Under the pieces are notes generated by a model. It was not told where the DNA came from. It worked only from the letters and a program-made list of their open reading frames with translations, and searched no databases. A DNA stretch of 64,000 nt from Janthinobacterium sp. ROICE36. GTDB taxonomy: Bacteria > Pseudomonadota > Gammaproteobacteria > Burkholderiales > Burkholderiaceae_D. The DNA lies in NCBI RefSeq assembly GCF_002869965.1, contig NZ_PEBS01000004.1:62001-126000 (forward strand). Reading direction: 5' to 3'. Shown in pieces: positions 55,749 to 64,000 of the stretch. The stretch's first letter is position 1. Each line of letters starts with the position of its first letter. A program made the translations under genes and the position numbers.

Positions 55749-56258
55749 TTAATCTTTCGGTTCGCGGTGGTGGCGCACCATGTTGCGCAGCGCCGCGATC
55801 AGCTGTTCGTTCTGCTTCGACGCAGGCAGGGCCGTGCTCAGCTCTTCCAGGGCCGACATGGCTTTTTCCGGCAAGACCAGCGCCCGTGTATGCACGATGG
55901 GCGCGATGCTCTTGATCACTTGTACTTTCAGCTTGATGCCGGAGATCTGCCAGCCTTTTCTTTCCAGTTCCCCTTGCAATTTCGGTAATTGCTGCTTGAG
56001 CTTGGCCGCCAGCGCCGCGTTCGGCGTGGCCAGCACCAGTTGGCCGCTCTCGAATTGCAGGATGTCGCAATGCTCGAACATCGCCGGCAAGGCTTTGGCG
56101 CAGTCTTTTTGCAGGGCGGCCAGGCGTGTGACGGTGGGCATCAGGGATGCCATCGTGGCGTTGCCGCGCAGAAAATCGGTTGCGCCCGTGACGGCCGGGC
56201 CAGAACGGGCAAAGCCGTAGCCGCGGCGCGGTGCCGGAGAGTAAGTGGGAGTTCGCAT
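55749..56258 (-). CDS. DciA-like DUF721 protein
   Basis: A 169-residue DUF721 protein, the family of the helicase loader DciA in bacteria lacking DnaC/DnaI. The conserved core is LQKDCAKALPAMFEHCDILQFESGQLVLATPNAALAAKLKQQL (in part), a KH-like domain; the N-terminus is basic and variable. ATG 56258 is preferred over a long frame to 56369. It converges with lpxC and is divergent from secA; this lpxC-dciA-secA order is common in Betaproteobacteria, but the M23 peptidase often found between dciA and secA is missing here. Confidence 0.8.
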   Translation of the reverse strand: MRTPTYSPAPRRGYGFARSGPAVTGATDFLRGNATMASLMPTVTRLAALQKDCAKALPAMFEHCDILQFESGQLVLATPNAALAAKLKQQLPKLQGELERKGWQISGIKLKVQVIKSIAPIVHTRALVLPEKAMSALEELSTALPASKQNEQLIAALRNMVRHHREPKD

Positions 56259-56536
56259 GGCCGAAACATAGCACACTCGCCCGCGCATGACGAGTGCGGC
56301 GGCGGGTACGGCGCAAGCTGGCCGCTCGTATTGCCTTTCAGTATGGGAAATGTCCGCAATTTCTGCCATGTGTTTGTCATTAAGCTATTGTTATATGGTG
56401 CATTAGCCCAACCTTGGCGGGACGCATGATAAAATCATCGTCTTTTGCCATAGTCGAACTCCGTGCGGTCACGCGATTGTTACCTCGTTGTCACCTACCG
56501 AGCTTTTTTTAACGGCGTTTTTTCAAGAATTCAAGC

Positions 56537-59305
56537 ATGTCATTACTGACCCAGATTTTCGGTAGCCGCAACCAGCGGCTGCTCAAGCAATACCAAAAAA
56601 CGGTACGCGAGATCAATGCGCTCGAGCCGGCCATCGAAAAGCTGTCGGATGCCGAGCTGCAAGCGAAGACGCCTGCCTTCAAGGAACGCATCGCCGCTGG
56701 CGAATCGCTCGATGCCTTGTTGCCGGAAGCCTTTGCCGTCTGCCGAGAGGCCAGCAAGCGCGTCCTGCGCATGCGCCACTTCGATGTACAGATGATCGGC
56801 GGCATGGTTTTGCATTTTGGCAAGATCGCGGAGATGGGCACGGGCGAGGGCAAGACCCTGATGGCAACCTTGCCAGCCTACCTGAATGCCTTGTCGGGCA
56901 AGGGCGTGCATATCGTCACAGTCAATGATTACCTGGCGCAGCGCGATGCCGAGACCATGGGCCGCCTGTATGCCTGGCTGGGCCTGTCGACGGGCGTGAA
57001 CATGTCGCAGATGGAGCACAGCGCCAAGCAGCAGGCGTACAACTCCGACATCACGTATGGCACGAATAATGAATTCGGTTTCGACTTCTTGCGCGATAAC
57101 ATGGTCTACGAAGCGCGCGAGCGCGTGCAGCGCAGCCTGAACTTCGGCATCGTCGATGAAGTCGACTCGATCCTGATCGATGAAGCGCGTACGCCTTTGA
57201 TCATTTCGGGCCAGGCCGAGAACCACACGGACCTGTATTACAAGATCAATGAAGTGCCTGCGCTGCTGACTTTGCAGATCGGCGAAGAAACGCCTGATGG
57301 CAAGGGCAAGGTTGACGTGCCGGGTGACTACACCAAGGATGAAAAGGCGCACCAGGTGCTGTTGACGGAAGCGGGCCACGAAAAGGCCGAGCGCATCCTG
57401 ATGGAAATGGGCTTGCTGCCGGAAGGCGCATCGCTGTACGATTCGGCCAACATCACCCTCGTGCATCACCTGTATGCGGCCCTGCGCGCGCATGCGCTGT
57501 ACTTCAAGGATCAGCACTACGTGGTGCAGAACAGTGAAGTCGTCATCGTCGATGAATTCACGGGCCGTCTGATGACGGGCCGCCGCTGGTCCGATGGCTT
57601 GCACCAGGCCGTCGAAGCGAAAGAAGGCGTCAAAATCCAGAACGAGAACCAGACCCTGGCCTCGATCACCTTCCAGAACTACTTCCGTATGTACGCCAAG
57701 CTGGCCGGCATGACCGGTACGGCCGATACCGAAGCCTACGAGTTCCAGGAAATCTACGGCCTGGAAACGGTCGTGATCCCGCAAAACCGTCCATTGCAGC
57801 GCAAGGACCGCCAGGATCAGGTCTACAAATCGTCGGCCGAAAAATACAACGCGATGTTGAACGACATCCGCGACTGCTACGAGCGTGGCCAGCCCGTGCT
57901 GGTGGGTACGACCTCGATCGAGAACTCGGAACTGTTGTCGGGCATCCTGACCAAGGCCGATTTGCCGCATAACGTGCTGAACGCGAAACAGCATGCCCGC
58001 GAAGCGGAAATCATTGCCCAGGCAGGCCGTCCGAAAGCCATCACCATCGCCACCAACATGGCAGGTCGCGGTACGGACATCGTGCTGGGCGGCAACGTCG
58101 AGAACCAGATCAAGTTCATCGAAGCCAATGCTGAGCTGAGCGATGCCGACAAGGCCGCCCAGTCGCAGACCTTGCGTGATGAATGGCAATCGCTGCATGA
58201 CCATGTGGTCAATGCGGGCGGCTTGCACATCATCGGTACCGAACGTCACGAATCGCGCCGCGTCGACAATCAGCTGCGTGGCCGTGCCGGCCGCCAGGGC
58301 GATCCGGGTTCGTCGCGCTTCTACCTGTCGCTCGACGACGCGCTGTTGCGCATCTTCGCCGGCGACCGCGTGCGCGCCGTGATGGACCGCCTGAAAATGC
58401 CGGAAGGCGAACCGATCGAGGCGGGCATCGTCTCGCGTTCGATCGAATCGGCCCAGCGCAAGGTTGAAGCGCGCAACTTCGACATCCGCAAGCAATTGCT
58501 GGAATACGATGACGTCGCCAACGACCAGCGCAAGGTGATTTACCAGCAGCGTAACGAGCTGCTGGAAACGACAGACATTTCGGACATGATCGGCTCGCTG
58601 CGCCATGGCGTGTTCACCGACCTGGTGCACGAGTACGTGCCGCACGAATCGGTGGAAGAGCAATGGGATATCAAGGGCTTGGGCAACACCTTGTCCAGTG
58701 AATGGCAGCTCGACTTGCCGTTGCAGGCGATGCTGGAAGCCGATTCGACCCTGACGGACGACGAGATCCTGGAAAAAGTGCTGGTCGCGGCCGATGCCGT
58801 GTACCAGTCGAAGATCGATATCGTCGGCAAGGAATCGTTTGGCGGCTTCGAACGCAATGTCATGCTGCAGAGCGTGGACAGCCACTGGCGCGAACACCTG
58901 GCGGCGCTCGATCACCTGCGCCAGGGCATACACCTGCGCGGTTATGCGCAGAAGAACCCGAAACAGGAATACAAGCGCGAAGCGTTTGAACTGTTTGGCC
59001 AGATGCTCGACATGATCAAGAACGACGTCACGAAACACGTGATGACGGTGCGTATCCAGTCGCGCGAAGAAGTCGATGCGGCCGAACAGGCGCTGCAGCA
59101 GTCGCACTTGGAAAACGTGCACTACCAGCACGCCGAGTTCGATCCGAACGCGGCGCCGGAAGAACTGCTGGCGCCTGTGGCCGGCGGTAACATGGACAAT
59201 GTTGACGACATGAGCGTGAGCATGGGCGTCAAAGTGGGTCGCAACGACCCATGCCCTTGCGGCAGCGGCAAGAAGTACAAAGCCTGTCATGGAAAATTGG
59301 CGTAA
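56537..59305 (+). CDS. secA: Preprotein translocase ATPase SecA
   Basis: The 922-residue motor of Sec export. Walker A is MGTGEGKT (100-107) and Walker B is [13 protein letters not shown]. The preprotein cross-linking and helical domains follow, and the C-terminal zinc motif [13 protein letters not shown] (906-918, C-x-C-x8-C-H), which binds SecB and phospholipids, is intact. The 278-base gap to the dciA-like gene holds its promoter, not clearly visible to me. A very long antisense frame across it is a codon-bias shadow. Confidence 0.98.
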   Translation: MSLLTQIFGSRNQRLLKQYQKTVREINALEPAIEKLSDAELQAKTPAFKERIAAGESLDALLPEAFAVCREASKRVLRMRHFDVQMIGGMVLHFGKIAEMGTGEGKTLMATLPAYLNALSGKGVHIVTVNDYLAQRDAETMGRLYAWLGLSTGVNMSQMEHSAKQQAYNSDITYGTNNEFGFDFLRDNMVYEARERVQRSLNFGIVDEVDSILIDEARTPLIISGQAENHTDLYYKINEVPALLTLQIGEETPDGKGKVDVPGDYTKDEKAHQVLLTEAGHEKAERILMEMGLLPEGASLYDSANITLVHHLYAALRAHALYFKDQHYVVQNSEVVIVDEFTGRLMTGRRWSDGLHQAVEAKEGVKIQNENQTLASITFQNYFRMYAKLAGMTGTADTEAYEFQEIYGLETVVIPQNRPLQRKDRQDQVYKSSAEKYNAMLNDIRDCYERGQPVLVGTTSIENSELLSGILTKADLPHNVLNAKQHAREAEIIAQAGRPKAITIATNMAGRGTDIVLGGNVENQIKFIEANAELSDADKAAQSQTLRDEWQSLHDHVVNAGGLHIIGTERHESRRVDNQLRGRAGRQGDPGSSRFYLSLDDALLRIFAGDRVRAVMDRLKMPEGEPIEAGIVSRSIESAQRKVEARNFDIRKQLLEYDDVANDQRKVIYQQRNELLETTDISDMIGSLRHGVFTDLVHEYVPHESVEEQWDIKGLGNTLSSEWQLDLPLQAMLEADSTLTDDEILEKVLVAADAVYQSKIDIVGKESFGGFERNVMLQSVDSHWREHLAALDHLRQGIHLRGYAQKNPKQEYKREAFELFGQMLDMIKNDVTKHVMTVRIQSREEVDAAEQALQQSHLENVHYQHAEFDPNAAPEELLAPVAGGNMDNVDDMSVSMGVKVGRNDPCPCGSGKKYKACHGKLA

Positions 59306-59326
59306 AGCCGGTTTGACAGCTTGAAC

Positions 59327-59357
59327 AAAAAACGGAGACCGCGGTCTCCGTTTTTTT
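59327..59357. terminator. Bidirectional terminator after secA
   Basis: AACGGAGACC, GC, GGTCTCCGTT forms a perfect palindrome with A residues on the left and seven Ts on the right. It ends secA and also the convergent hydrolase gene. Confidence 0.9.
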
Positions 59358-59392
59358 ATGTCCGCGATGGCATGAGCTGCGTGTTCATGTGT

Positions 59393-60697
59393 TCAGGGAA
59401 ATGCCCAGTATTGCGGCGCCTGCGACGGAATGCCTTTCAAGCCGCCACGGTTCCTTGCCCGTTGCCCCGTCTTGATCATGGTGGCGATATCGGTCAGCAA
59501 GAGGCGGTTGCTGGCGAAGTAATCGTGTCCCATGAAGTTCATGATGACGGTCGAGGCATCGACGAGTTCCATGCCGGGGATGCCGACGACGGGGCCGCGG
59601 ATGTCGCCTATCCTGTCCCAGTCGGCAAAGGTGTAGGAAGCGCGGATGGCCTTGTCGTTCGCGGACGCGTACAGGGTGGTGGGGAGCTTGAGGCTGGCAA
59701 AACGGGGGGCGATCTGGTCGCGGAAGACATCGGCATTGATGTCCGGCGCCGCCAGCACGACCTGCTTGAACAGGGGTAGCAGGTCGGGGCGTTTTTCCAG
59801 CAGGTTGGCCAGGGCCACGGTCATCGGGCGGTTGCCCATGCTGTGGGCGATGAGGTAGATATCCGTGGCGGAAGAATGTTCCGCGAAGTCGGCCAGGAAG
59901 GCCTGCAGGTGCGCCTGCGTCCATTCGGCCGAATTCTGGTCGTATTCATAGCCAGCCAAGGTGCCTTTCGACGGCCAGCTGTAAAACACGGGCAGGGCGC
60001 CGATATCGAGGTCGACTGCCATCTGCGCCGTGCGCCGGGCCGCGTCGTCAAACGAGTTGCTGTAGCCATGGATGTAGATGAACGCCGCCTGCCGTTCCGG
60101 GGCAGCCTGTATCCTGGCCTTGACGGTGGCGAGAAAATCCGTGCGCGACAGGCGCGTGGCTCCCTTGATCAACACATATTTTTGCGCATTATTGCTGGAC
60201 AGGATGGCGTACCAGGGCGGCAACGGCAGTTCGCCCGGCGCTCTTTTTTCAGGGATGCTCACCACGACGCTGCCATAGCTGAGGTAGGGCGCCGCGCGGT
60301 TGGGCTGCCCGCCATAATTATGGCTGCGGGGCTGGTATTGCCTGTCGGTGGCGTAATACACGGTGACGTGCATGGCGCCGACTGGCGCAGTCTCGTTGCC
60401 GGACGTCAGCGTGCCGCCGCTGCCGGTGCTGCCGACCAGATTGCCGAGGTTGCTCAGCAAGCCACCCATGCCCGACCATGCGCTGCCCGACGGCCTGATC
60501 GTCGATGGCTGCGCTACCTCGGCAGGCGGCGCTTCAGATGCCAGTTCGGCAGAGTCGCCGTCCAGACGGTACGCCACGCCATCCTGCACCGTACAGGCCG
60601 TCAACCAGGCCAGCAGGCAAAACAGGCATAACAGACGCAACAGGCATGACAGACCCGCATCGCTGTGCTGCATTCGGTTTGACTGAGCTTGCGCCAT
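59393..60697 (-). CDS. DUF900 alpha/beta hydrolase lipoprotein
   Basis: A 434-residue predicted lipoprotein (lipobox LTAC after a Leu/Cys-rich helix, with two in-frame ATGs at 60697 and 60673; AGAGAGGA supports 60697). After a Ser/Gly-rich linker (about 60-110) comes a DUF900 esterase-like domain: YIHGYSNSFDDAARR, the nucleophile elbow AHSMGN and FMGHDYF with the His of the triad. The substrate is unknown; relatives are annotated as esterases/lipases. Confidence 0.82.
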   Translation of the reverse strand: MAQAQSNRMQHSDAGLSCLLRLLCLFCLLAWLTACTVQDGVAYRLDGDSAELASEAPPAEVAQPSTIRPSGSAWSGMGGLLSNLGNLVGSTGSGGTLTSGNETAPVGAMHVTVYYATDRQYQPRSHNYGGQPNRAAPYLSYGSVVVSIPEKRAPGELPLPPWYAILSSNNAQKYVLIKGATRLSRTDFLATVKARIQAAPERQAAFIYIHGYSNSFDDAARRTAQMAVDLDIGALPVFYSWPSKGTLAGYEYDQNSAEWTQAHLQAFLADFAEHSSATDIYLIAHSMGNRPMTVALANLLEKRPDLLPLFKQVVLAAPDINADVFRDQIAPRFASLKLPTTLYASANDKAIRASYTFADWDRIGDIRGPVVGIPGMELVDASTVIMNFMGHDYFASNRLLLTDIATMIKTGQRARNRGGLKGIPSQAPQYWAFP

Positions 60698-60874
60698 GAC
60701 ATCCTCTCTGGCCGGTGCGATGGCATGAATCACCATCGTCCATGCCCCTACCTTAGCGCCGCCAGGTGGCATGGTTCTGATAAATCGCAAACCTGGCCAC
60801 GCTGCCGACCCGCTTCGGCGCAGCCGGGGCCGTTGCGACTATTCATTTGCCGTATGTTCAACGGCGCCGCGAAG

Positions 60875-60889
60875 GCGCTACAATAGCGC
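60875..60889 (+). promoter_or_regulatory. Putative argJ promoter with inverted repeat
   Basis: GCGCTA-CAA-TAGCGC is a 15-base inverted repeat that contains a TACAAT -10 (60879-60884), 35 bases before the argJ ATG. The -35 is weak, so an activator or a repressor binding here is possible. Speculative. Confidence 0.4.
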
Positions 60890-60918
60890 TTCCCTTTTCC
60901 CTCGCAGAAGAAATCACC

Positions 60919-62157
60919 ATGGCCGTCAATTCTCCCAAGCCCGTCGCCGCCGACTTGAAAGCCGTCGCCGGCATTGAAATCGGTGTTGCCGAAGCCGGCA
61001 TCAAGAAACCCAACCGCAAGGATTTGCTGGTATTGAAACTGGCGCCGACGGCCACCGTGGCTGGCGTGTTCACCCTGAACCGCTTCTGCGCGGCGCCCGT
61101 GCAAATTTCGAAAGCCAACCTGGCCGTCGTGACGGCAGGTGCCGCGCCTATCCGCGCGCTGCTGGTCAATACGGGCAACGCGAATGCGGGCACGGGCGAA
61201 TCGGGCCTGGCCGATGCGCAGGCCAGCTGCGCCGCGCTGGCCGAGCTGCTGGGCTGTACGCCGCAGCAGATCCTGCCGTTTTCCACCGGCGTGATCCTCG
61301 AACCCTTGCCCGTGCAGCGCCTGGTGGCCGGCTTGCCGCAAGCCGTGGCTGCGCTGACTTCGGACAACTGGTTCTCGGCCGCCGAAGCCATCATGACCAC
61401 CGACACGCAGCCGAAAGCCGGTTCGCGCACGCTCACCATCGGTGGCCATGCGGTGACCCTGACGGGCATCAGCAAGGGCGCCGGCATGATCAAGCCGAAC
61501 ATGGCCACCATGCTGGGCTTTTTGGCGTTTGACGCCACCGTGGCCCAGCCCGTGCTGGACCAGCTGGTGAAGCAGGCGGCAGACAAATCGTTCAACTGCA
61601 TTACCATCGACGGCGATACATCCACCAATGACTCGTTCATGCTGGTGGCCACGGGCGCCGGCAGCCTGGTCATCGATTCGATCGATACACCGCACTATGC
61701 GGAACTGGCCGCTGCCGTCACCGAACTGTCGACCTTCCTGGCGCAAGCCATCGTGCGTGACGGCGAAGGCGCGACCAAGTTCATGACCGTCACCGTGGAA
61801 GACGGCCGTAACGTGGAAGAGTGCCGCAAGATCGCCTATTCCATCGCCCATTCGCCACTGGTGAAAACGGCCTTCTTCGCGTCGGACCCGAACCTGGGCC
61901 GCATCCTGGCCGCCATCGGCTATGCGGGCGTGGACGACCTGGACGTGGGCCAGCTGAACCTGTACCTGGACGACGTGTGGGTGGCCAAGAATGGCGGCCG
62001 CAACCCGGACTACCAGGAGCAGGATGGCCAGCGCGTGATGCAGCAAAGCGAAATCACCATCCGCGTGAAGCTGGCGCGCGGCGCTGCCACGGCCACCCTG
62101 TGGACGTGCGACCTGTCGCATGACTACGTGTCGATCAACGCCGACTACCGCTCATGA
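60919..62157 (+). CDS. argJ: Bifunctional ornithine acetyltransferase/N-acetylglutamate synthase
   Basis: A 412-residue N-terminal-nucleophile enzyme of arginine synthesis that recycles the acetyl group between acetylornithine and glutamate. The self-cleavage site is Ala-Thr197 in [10 protein letters not shown], giving alpha and beta chains. The frame extends upstream to 60847; ATG 60919 with AGAAGAAA upstream gives the normal N-terminus. It overlaps the DUF815 gene by four bases. Confidence 0.96.
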   Translation: MAVNSPKPVAADLKAVAGIEIGVAEAGIKKPNRKDLLVLKLAPTATVAGVFTLNRFCAAPVQISKANLAVVTAGAAPIRALLVNTGNANAGTGESGLADAQASCAALAELLGCTPQQILPFSTGVILEPLPVQRLVAGLPQAVAALTSDNWFSAAEAIMTTDTQPKAGSRTLTIGGHAVTLTGISKGAGMIKPNMATMLGFLAFDATVAQPVLDQLVKQAADKSFNCITIDGDTSTNDSFMLVATGAGSLVIDSIDTPHYAELAAAVTELSTFLAQAIVRDGEGATKFMTVTVEDGRNVEECRKIAYSIAHSPLVKTAFFASDPNLGRILAAIGYAGVDDLDVGQLNLYLDDVWVAKNGGRNPDYQEQDGQRVMQQSEITIRVKLARGAATATLWTCDLSHDYVSINADYRS

Positions 62158-63035
62158 CCGGCCTCGATCAATTCCTGCTGCGCGCGGAAAGCTTGCTGGC
62201 GCGCGTGGAGTCGATCCTGCCGCAGGCGGTCCCCACGCCGGACTGGAACAGCTTTGCCTTCCGCTGGCGCCGGCGCCAGGGCGCAGCAGCTTATTTGCAG
62301 GCCGTGGCCCACGTGTCGTCCATCGCTTTGGATGACTTGCACAATATCGGCACGCAAAAAGCGCAGATCGAGCAGAACACGCGCCAGTTCGTCGGCGGAC
62401 GTCCGGCCAATAACGTGCTGCTGACGGGCGCGCGCGGCACGGGCAAGTCTTCCCTGATCAAGGCGTGCCTGAACCAGTTCGCCAGCCAGGGCTTGCGCCT
62501 GATCGAAGTGGATAAAGCAGACCTGGCCGACTTGCCTGACATCGTCGACCTGGTGGCGGCGCGTCCCGAGCGCTTCATCATTTTTTGCGATGACCTGTCG
62601 TTCGAAGAGGGCGAGAGCGGCTACAAGGCGCTGAAAGTGGCGCTCGATGGCAGCATCGCCGCGCAATCGGACAATGTGCTGATCTATGCCACGTCGAACC
62701 GACGTCACCTGATGCCGGAACGCATGTCCGACAATACCAGCTACAAGACGGACGACGATGGCGATTTGCATCCTGGCGAGACGGTGGAAGAGAAAATCTC
62801 GCTGTCCGAGCGCTTCGGCCTGTGGCTGTCGTTTTACCCGTTCAAGCAGGACGATTATCTCGATATCGCCGCCCACTGGCTCGCTTCCTTCGGCTGCACC
62901 CCGGAGCAGATCGCGGCAGCGCGCGGCGACGCCCTGCGCTGGGCCTTGCAGCGCGGTTCGCGCTCGGGCCGGGTCGCCTGGCAATTCGCGCGCGATTATG
63001 CTGGGAAACTACCTGCGGGAAAGTTGCCGCAATGA
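62154..63035 (+). CDS. DUF815 family AAA-type ATPase
   Basis: A 293-residue predicted P-loop ATPase. Walker A is GARGTGKSS (residues near 90), Walker [13 protein letters not shown], with ATSNRRHL sensor stretch and NNVLLTG at the start of the core. The DUF815 family is of unknown function, possibly a protein remodeler. It overlaps argJ and mutT by four bases each, so the three genes form one coupled operon typical of Burkholderiales. Confidence 0.92.
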   Translation: MTGLDQFLLRAESLLARVESILPQAVPTPDWNSFAFRWRRRQGAAAYLQAVAHVSSIALDDLHNIGTQKAQIEQNTRQFVGGRPANNVLLTGARGTGKSSLIKACLNQFASQGLRLIEVDKADLADLPDIVDLVAARPERFIIFCDDLSFEEGESGYKALKVALDGSIAAQSDNVLIYATSNRRHLMPERMSDNTSYKTDDDGDLHPGETVEEKISLSERFGLWLSFYPFKQDDYLDIAAHWLASFGCTPEQIAAARGDALRWALQRGSRSGRVAWQFARDYAGKLPAGKLPQ

Positions 63036-63454
63036 GCGAAGTGAAAGTGAAACCGGTGGACGTGGCCGTCGGCATCCTGATGAAGCCGAATGGCGACGTG
63101 CTGCTGGGCCAGCGCCCGGCCGGCAAGCCGTATGACGGCTATTGGGAATTTCCTGGCGGTAAAGTCGAACCGGGCGAAGCCATTTTTGATGCCTTGAAAC
63201 GCGAGTTTGTCGAGGAACTGGGCTTGTATATCGACAGCGCCGAGGCCTGGTGCGGCGTCGAATATGTGTATCCGCACGCCCATGTGCGCCTGCATTTTTA
63301 TATCAGCCGCGAATGGCGGGGCGAGCCGCAAAGCCTGGAAGGGCAGGCGTTCGCCTGGCAGGGCACGGTCGGCGTGGAACCCTTGCTGCCTGCCACCATT
63401 CCCCTGCTGGAATGGCTCGACGAGGTACGCCGGGAATCCCTGGCGCCTGCCTGA
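63032..63454 (+). CDS. mutT: Nudix hydrolase, MutT type (8-oxo-dGTP diphosphatase)
   Basis: A 140-residue Nudix enzyme. The Nudix box GGKVEPGEAIFDALKREFVEELGL fits the pattern (stretch at about residues 42-65). It starts VKPVDVAVGILM and shows the MutT-specific GQRPAGKPYDGYWEFPGG substrate stretch, so removal of oxidised dGTP is likely. ATG 63032 overlaps the DUF815 stop. Confidence 0.9.
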   Translation: MSEVKVKPVDVAVGILMKPNGDVLLGQRPAGKPYDGYWEFPGGKVEPGEAIFDALKREFVEELGLYIDSAEAWCGVEYVYPHAHVRLHFYISREWRGEPQSLEGQAFAWQGTVGVEPLLPATIPLLEWLDEVRRESLAPA

Positions 63455-63569
63455 TCTGGTGCCGGCTGGCAGCGCCATGCTGCGCGCTGGCGCAAGCTTT
63501 CCTCCTGCTTTCCTTGCATTGGCGCTGCTTTGCGCTACAGTGCTTGCATCAAGCACCGGGGAGTCTCGC

Positions 63570-63779
63570 ATGCCGCTGACACTGACCTTTAGCGATACCG
63601 ATGAATTGTTGCTCGCCGCGCTGCACAAGCGTGCCCGCGCGCATGGGCGCAGCATCGAAGAGGAGCACCGCGACATCCTGCGCAACGCCTTGCGGCCGCT
63701 GCCGAAGCGCCCGCTCGACGATATTTTGCGCAACATGCCCGACGTGGGGCCGGATGTGGATTTCGCACACCGTTCCTGA
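63570..63779 (+). CDS. FitA/VapB-like ribbon-helix-helix antitoxin
   Basis: A 69-residue protein beginning MPLTLTFSDTDELLLAALHKRARAHGRSIEEEHRDILRNAL in part: a short strand and two helices as in the RHH_3 FitA group, then a flexible toxin-binding tail ending in DVGPDVDFAHRS. GGGGAG precedes the ATG. Six bases separate it from the PIN-domain gene, as expected for a toxin-antitoxin operon. Confidence 0.82.
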   Translation: MPLTLTFSDTDELLLAALHKRARAHGRSIEEEHRDILRNALRPLPKRPLDDILRNMPDVGPDVDFAHRS

Positions 63780-63785
63780 GCTAGC

Positions 63786-64000
63786 ATGGACGCTTACCTG
63801 GTCGATACGGATGTGATCGTTGCAGCGCGCAAGGGAGGCGCTGCACCGGCGGGCGTGAGCGCCTTTTTCGAGCGGGTGGCGCCTGAGGCGCGCTATGTGC
63901 CGGTACAGGTAATCGCGCAGTTGCGCGCAGGCTTACAGCGCAGCTGGCGGCGCGAAGCGGTGCTGGAAGCACTGGCGCTGGAAGGCTGGCTGGAAGCCGT
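63786..64000 (+). CDS. PIN-domain toxin, FitB/VapC-like, cut by the window edge
   Basis: The first 71 codons start MDAYLVDTDVIVAARKG, the conserved PIN-domain strand with the first metal-binding Asp (residue 7). The second conserved acidic position, normally Glu in the GEL/GEI of VapC, reads VIAQLRAG here, with Gln. The C-terminal half, with the remaining acidic residues, is outside the window. If the Gln is real and not a shifted alignment, RNase activity could be impaired. Partnered with the antitoxin at 63570. Confidence 0.8.
   Translation, partial: MDAYLVDTDVIVAARKGGAAPAGVSAFFERVAPEARYVPVQVIAQLRAGLQRSWRREAVLEALALEGWLEA

Noticed and set aside
56543..59290. A 915-codon open frame antisense to secA
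   Set aside because: It mirrors secA codon for codon, is low-complexity His/Arg/Val/Phe-rich and has no family features; GC-rich codon bias makes such shadows.
1..64000. CRISPR arrays, tRNA or rRNA genes, transposases, prophage
   Set aside because: No repeat-spacer pattern, cloverleaf, transposase motif or inverted terminal repeats were seen on reading the sequence.

Overview
The window is high-GC DNA from a Gram-negative betaproteobacterium, most likely Burkholderiales, family Oxalobacteraceae (Janthinobacterium, Massilia or Duganella type). This rests on the gene order (rpoH next to ftsXEY; mraZ to ftsZ followed by lpxC and secA; argJ with a DUF815 ATPase and mutT), a porin of the Burkholderiales type ending in Phe, and Sco, CtaA and CyoE proteins of betaproteobacterial character. 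The genus is an inference. Most of the window is chromosomal core. I see no tRNA, rRNA, insertion sequence, prophage or CRISPR array.

Layout. 1-2165: end of a cytochrome oxidase assembly operon (ctaA, cyoE, sco). 2208-7107: envelope transporters (AI-2E family, CNNM/CorC, aromatic acid MFS) and an NhaR-like regulator. 7225-10695: a Ter-type stress cluster (DUF475/TerC-like membrane protein, two TerD paralogues, an AIM24 protein and a Pmp3-like peptide) closed by a strong terminator. 10765-15852: accessory genes: a patatin lipoprotein, an ArsR regulator facing a cytochrome P450 gene coupled to a monooxygenase gene that carries an in-frame TGA, a lipoprotein and a small basic protein. 15944-20056: rpoH, whose promoter sits inside a CIRCE element, then ftsX, ftsE and ftsY.

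20222-28302 is the most interesting part. A MerR-type regulator with a cobalamin-binding domain (CarH/LitR type B12 photoreceptor) is divergent from eight tightly packed, mostly overlapping genes: FAD oxidoreductase, DUF1365, cyclopropane-fatty-acid-synthase-type methyltransferase, chalcone-isomerase-like protein, MFS transporter, DUF3833 lipoprotein, SDR and an NTF2-like protein. I read it as a light- or photooxidative-stress-controlled membrane lipid modification unit. An AT-rich 1 kb spacer, a porin, an exported protein, a thiamine diphosphate enzyme and the RNase P RNA gene follow.

34060-51365 is a complete division and cell wall cluster: mraZ, rsmH, ftsL, ftsI, murE, murF, mraY, murD, ftsW, murG, murC, ddl, ftsQ, ftsA, ftsZ, with four 10-bp-spaced MraZ boxes over its promoter and a terminator after ftsZ. 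51549-56258 holds a peroxiredoxin, a methyltransferase/XRE regulator divergent pair, a DMT transporter, lpxC and a DciA-like gene. 56537-63454 holds secA, a DUF900 lipoprotein hydrolase, argJ, a DUF815 ATPase and mutT. The window ends in a FitAB/VapBC-type toxin-antitoxin pair cut by the right edge.
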